Shown one piece after another: positions 57,054 through 64,000 of a stretch of 64,000 bases of DNA. This DNA comes from Acanthaster planci (Eukaryota > Echinodermata > Asteroidea > Valvatida > Acanthasteridae), in assembly GCF_001949145.1 (NCBI RefSeq), contig NW_019091496.1, positions 517,221 to 581,220 of the forward strand, written 5' to 3'. How positions within the stretch are numbered: position 1 is the first letter of the stretch; the number at the start of each line of letters is the position of its first letter. The position numbers were made by a program, and so were the translations under genes. A model generated the notes under the pieces. That model saw only the letters and a list, made by a program, of their open reading frames with translations, did not search any database and was not told the origin of the DNA.

Positions 57054-57350
57054 TTCGTATGGCGCCATCTGTTGGTCGTGTGCTCGAAACCAAAGATCGA
57101 TCGCACGGCCTGCGCTGGCGCCGCGCCGCGATGCGATCGCTCGAAATTGATCACAGCTAGCCGCGCCATCGCCAGTTCATTCGTACAGAAACGTATCACC
57201 GCCACTCAAACAAAAATTTGTCCGTATATGTACGTGCATGATAACAAGAAACTTTCACGTACGTACATAATCGTTTTAGTTTCACGTAGGCACTTGAAAA
57301 CTGTCACGTATGTACGCGAAAATTTTTAGAATCACGTCCGTACATAAGTG
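57054..57350 (-). promoter_or_regulatory. candidate promoter region of the GCKR homologue
   Basis: A CpG-rich stretch (57054-57200), unlike its AT-rich surroundings, directly precedes the proposed first exon. It contains ATGGCGCCAT close to the start and no TATA box. Further upstream, four ACGTG cores on the minus strand lie about 25 bp apart (57255-57335). Confidence 0.4.
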
Positions 57351-59036
57351 CAAAAATACTTTTATGCCTGTATGTGGCGGTAAAGTTTCCATACATTCAA
57401 GAGCAATTTGCTCGGCAATGTCATGCGTCAAGGGGCGGATCCAGAAATTTGTTCGGGGGGGGTTCGGCCGAAGATTTTTCTAATGCTCATTTTTGGGGGA
57501 GACAAGCAGAACTATAATGTAACATTACATGCCCCCTTTTAGTGTTTCAGGGCTGGAGTGGAGGGTTTCGAACCCCCCGGCCATCCCCCGGAACCGCTCC
57601 TGGCATCCTTATCGGTCTACTCGACAATGAACTTTGGACTGCTACCTTGGGAAAACATTTCAGTTTTGTTGGTGCTTAGGTCCACAAACTCTCACTTTTA
57701 GGTAGTCACTACTTACCTGTCACAAAGGCAAGGCCGGCTAAATAAAAAAGTATTAGATAATACGTATCCACAGCTAGGTCTGAGTCCACGAGGCAAAGTG
57801 GGAATCTGAATTGATTGTCCATCTTTATGAACGAACTTCCGTTGATCCCTCTGGAATGTGCCTGCCCCATTTAAAGTAAAAAGTTTGCCGAGGCATATTC
57901 CATTCTCTTATTTTGGAGTTGCTCTTTGCCCCCGAGAGAATACCATCGATTTTGCACATCGTCATAAAAAAGCATAATGTTATTCATTTTCCTTCGTCAT
58001 GCCTAGGGTTTAGTCTAGTCGAGTTTATTTCAAGTTTACTCAGTGTTCATACTGGTTAACAGCAACCGCTTCTCTCGTGAAAGAAGAAAACATCAACGTT
58101 GCTTTGTCTTTAATATTTCAAAATTCTGTTTGAACAAACTTCTAGATACACTGCACGATCTGAGTCAACTTGTCCTTGTTTACTGGTTTTCGAACAAAAA
58201 GTACGACATCAAATTAATAGGACTCTTGTGGGTGCATGGTGATTTCTTAGAAAGTGTATGTTATGGGACAGGTACACAGGTAAAAAGGACGATGTCAATT
58301 TTAGACGTGAACTGAGCACAGACTATGGAAATTTAACTCCCGTGCACTGTCGCTTTAATTAAACTGCACGCGTTAGGCCCCTATAACAGCTCAAACGATC
58401 TAAACCTCTTGGCACGTGGTGAAATAATTGCAATGACACTTACCAAGCAAAACATTGTGTTGAAATGATTCATTTTCTTCTCTGCACCCCGCGATTATCA
58501 TCAAGAATGATATGATTCGCTTACGTAACTCCCTTGTTTTACCATTTTTGACAGTAGGCCAATAGAATCGGTCCTTATATTTTGACTTGTCAACCTCTCG
58601 CACACACCCAATAAGGGCAGGTCATTGGCAGAGTACAACCGGAGGTCGTATGCATCCGCATGATGACATCATGCTAAAACATTTGAAATGTTACCACGCA
58701 TTGTGGGCTTATTATGCACAACAGATTTAAATTCACCCAGACATTACACAGAAATGTTTTCTTTTGTCACTACTATTCAATTACATGAGATTGACGAGGT
58801 TTCTGGTACTACATGTTGGAATTATTTTCTTATGACTCACGCTGTCATTTTGATGTAGTCCGGCGTAATGCGGCCGGTTATGAACCCGATCATCACAACT
58901 CGGCCATTCCTCGTTACTTCCTTGTTTTTCGAGTACCAAAAGGGTTCTCATATTTTCACCGGAAACGTCAACTTTACTGGCCACTGTGTACTGGTACATG
59001 TTTCTGCAGAAGGAAAGTGTGTGATAATTCCTCATC
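57351..59036. other. intergenic DNA and Src-family kinase leader
   Basis: Contains the inverted-end repeat at 57425-57606. No other gene is supported. The last few hundred bases before 59037 are presumably promoter and 5' leader of the kinase. No clear TATA box is seen. Confidence 0.4.
57425..57606. repeat. short inverted-end repeat, MITE-like
   Basis: CAAGGGGCGGATCCAGAA at the left is roughly matched in reverse by GCCAGGAGCGGTTCCGG at the right; the interior is G/C-run rich. Probably a DNA-transposon fragment. Confidence 0.45.
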
Positions 59037-63889
<4,853 letters not shown>

Positions 63890-64000
63890 TGAGGCTGGGT
63901 GGCAAATGTGTGGCAGATTTTGAAAGATGCATTGTGTCAGGGTTTTGGGACGGACCTTGTTTTGTTCATGCCGTGGGTCAAGTTAGGACCAGTGTGTGCT

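Noticed and set aside
57024-57329. 101-codon open frame on the plus strand
   Set aside because: It overlaps the GCKR first exon and promoter, and its C-terminal half is built from the ACGTA repeats.

Overview
The window is animal nuclear DNA: long genes split into short exons with GT-AG (occasionally GC-AG) introns, tRNA-derived SINEs, terminal-inverted-repeat elements and one assembly gap of N. Gene content (NOL10, a glucokinase-regulatory-protein homologue, a non-vertebrate-type AANAT, a Src-family kinase, an SRCR gene) points to a deuterostome invertebrate. A small four-cysteine secreted peptide resembling a starfish antimicrobial peptide, and very frequent TACATGTA palindromes, make an echinoderm, probably a sea star, the best guess. 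The species cannot be fixed from the sequence.

Layout. 0.4-0.64 kb (+): an unrecognised terminal exon. 0.63-6.25 kb (-): an AANAT-like acetyltransferase; its final exon is not seen. 7.0-17.4 kb (+): a complete 18-exon NOL10, head-to-head with the AANAT gene, with a MITE in the shared upstream DNA. 17.4-22.3 kb: intergenic. 22.3-24.1 kb (-): the secreted cationic cysteine peptide gene with a TATA box and a noncoding first exon. 25.5-28.1 kb (+): an SRCR-domain gene with a frameshift; its first intron holds a G-rich minisatellite and an 846-base gap. 28.1-33.1 kb: gene-poor, with a palindromic repeat element and a long hairpin. 33.1-36.3 kb (+): a five-exon gene for a 191-residue single-Ig, single-pass membrane protein. 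38.2-57.1 kb (-): the glucokinase-regulatory-protein (GCKR) homologue, whose introns hold a decayed mariner-type transposon, a MITE, hairpins and a 1.4-kb foldback element. 59.0-63.8 kb and beyond (+): the first two coding exons (SH4-unique-SH3, then start of SH2) of a Src-family kinase.

NOL10 is a housekeeping ribosome-biogenesis factor. The AANAT-like enzyme, the GCKR homologue and the kinase have separate metabolic or signalling roles. The peptide, SRCR and Ig genes sit next to one another and all encode secreted or surface proteins of types common in invertebrate immunity; treating them as a functional neighbourhood is inference. Exon limits were derived by hand from splice signals, reading phase and remembered family sequences, so phase-consistent chains (NOL10, GCKR, AANAT, Ig, peptide) are firmer than single exons.
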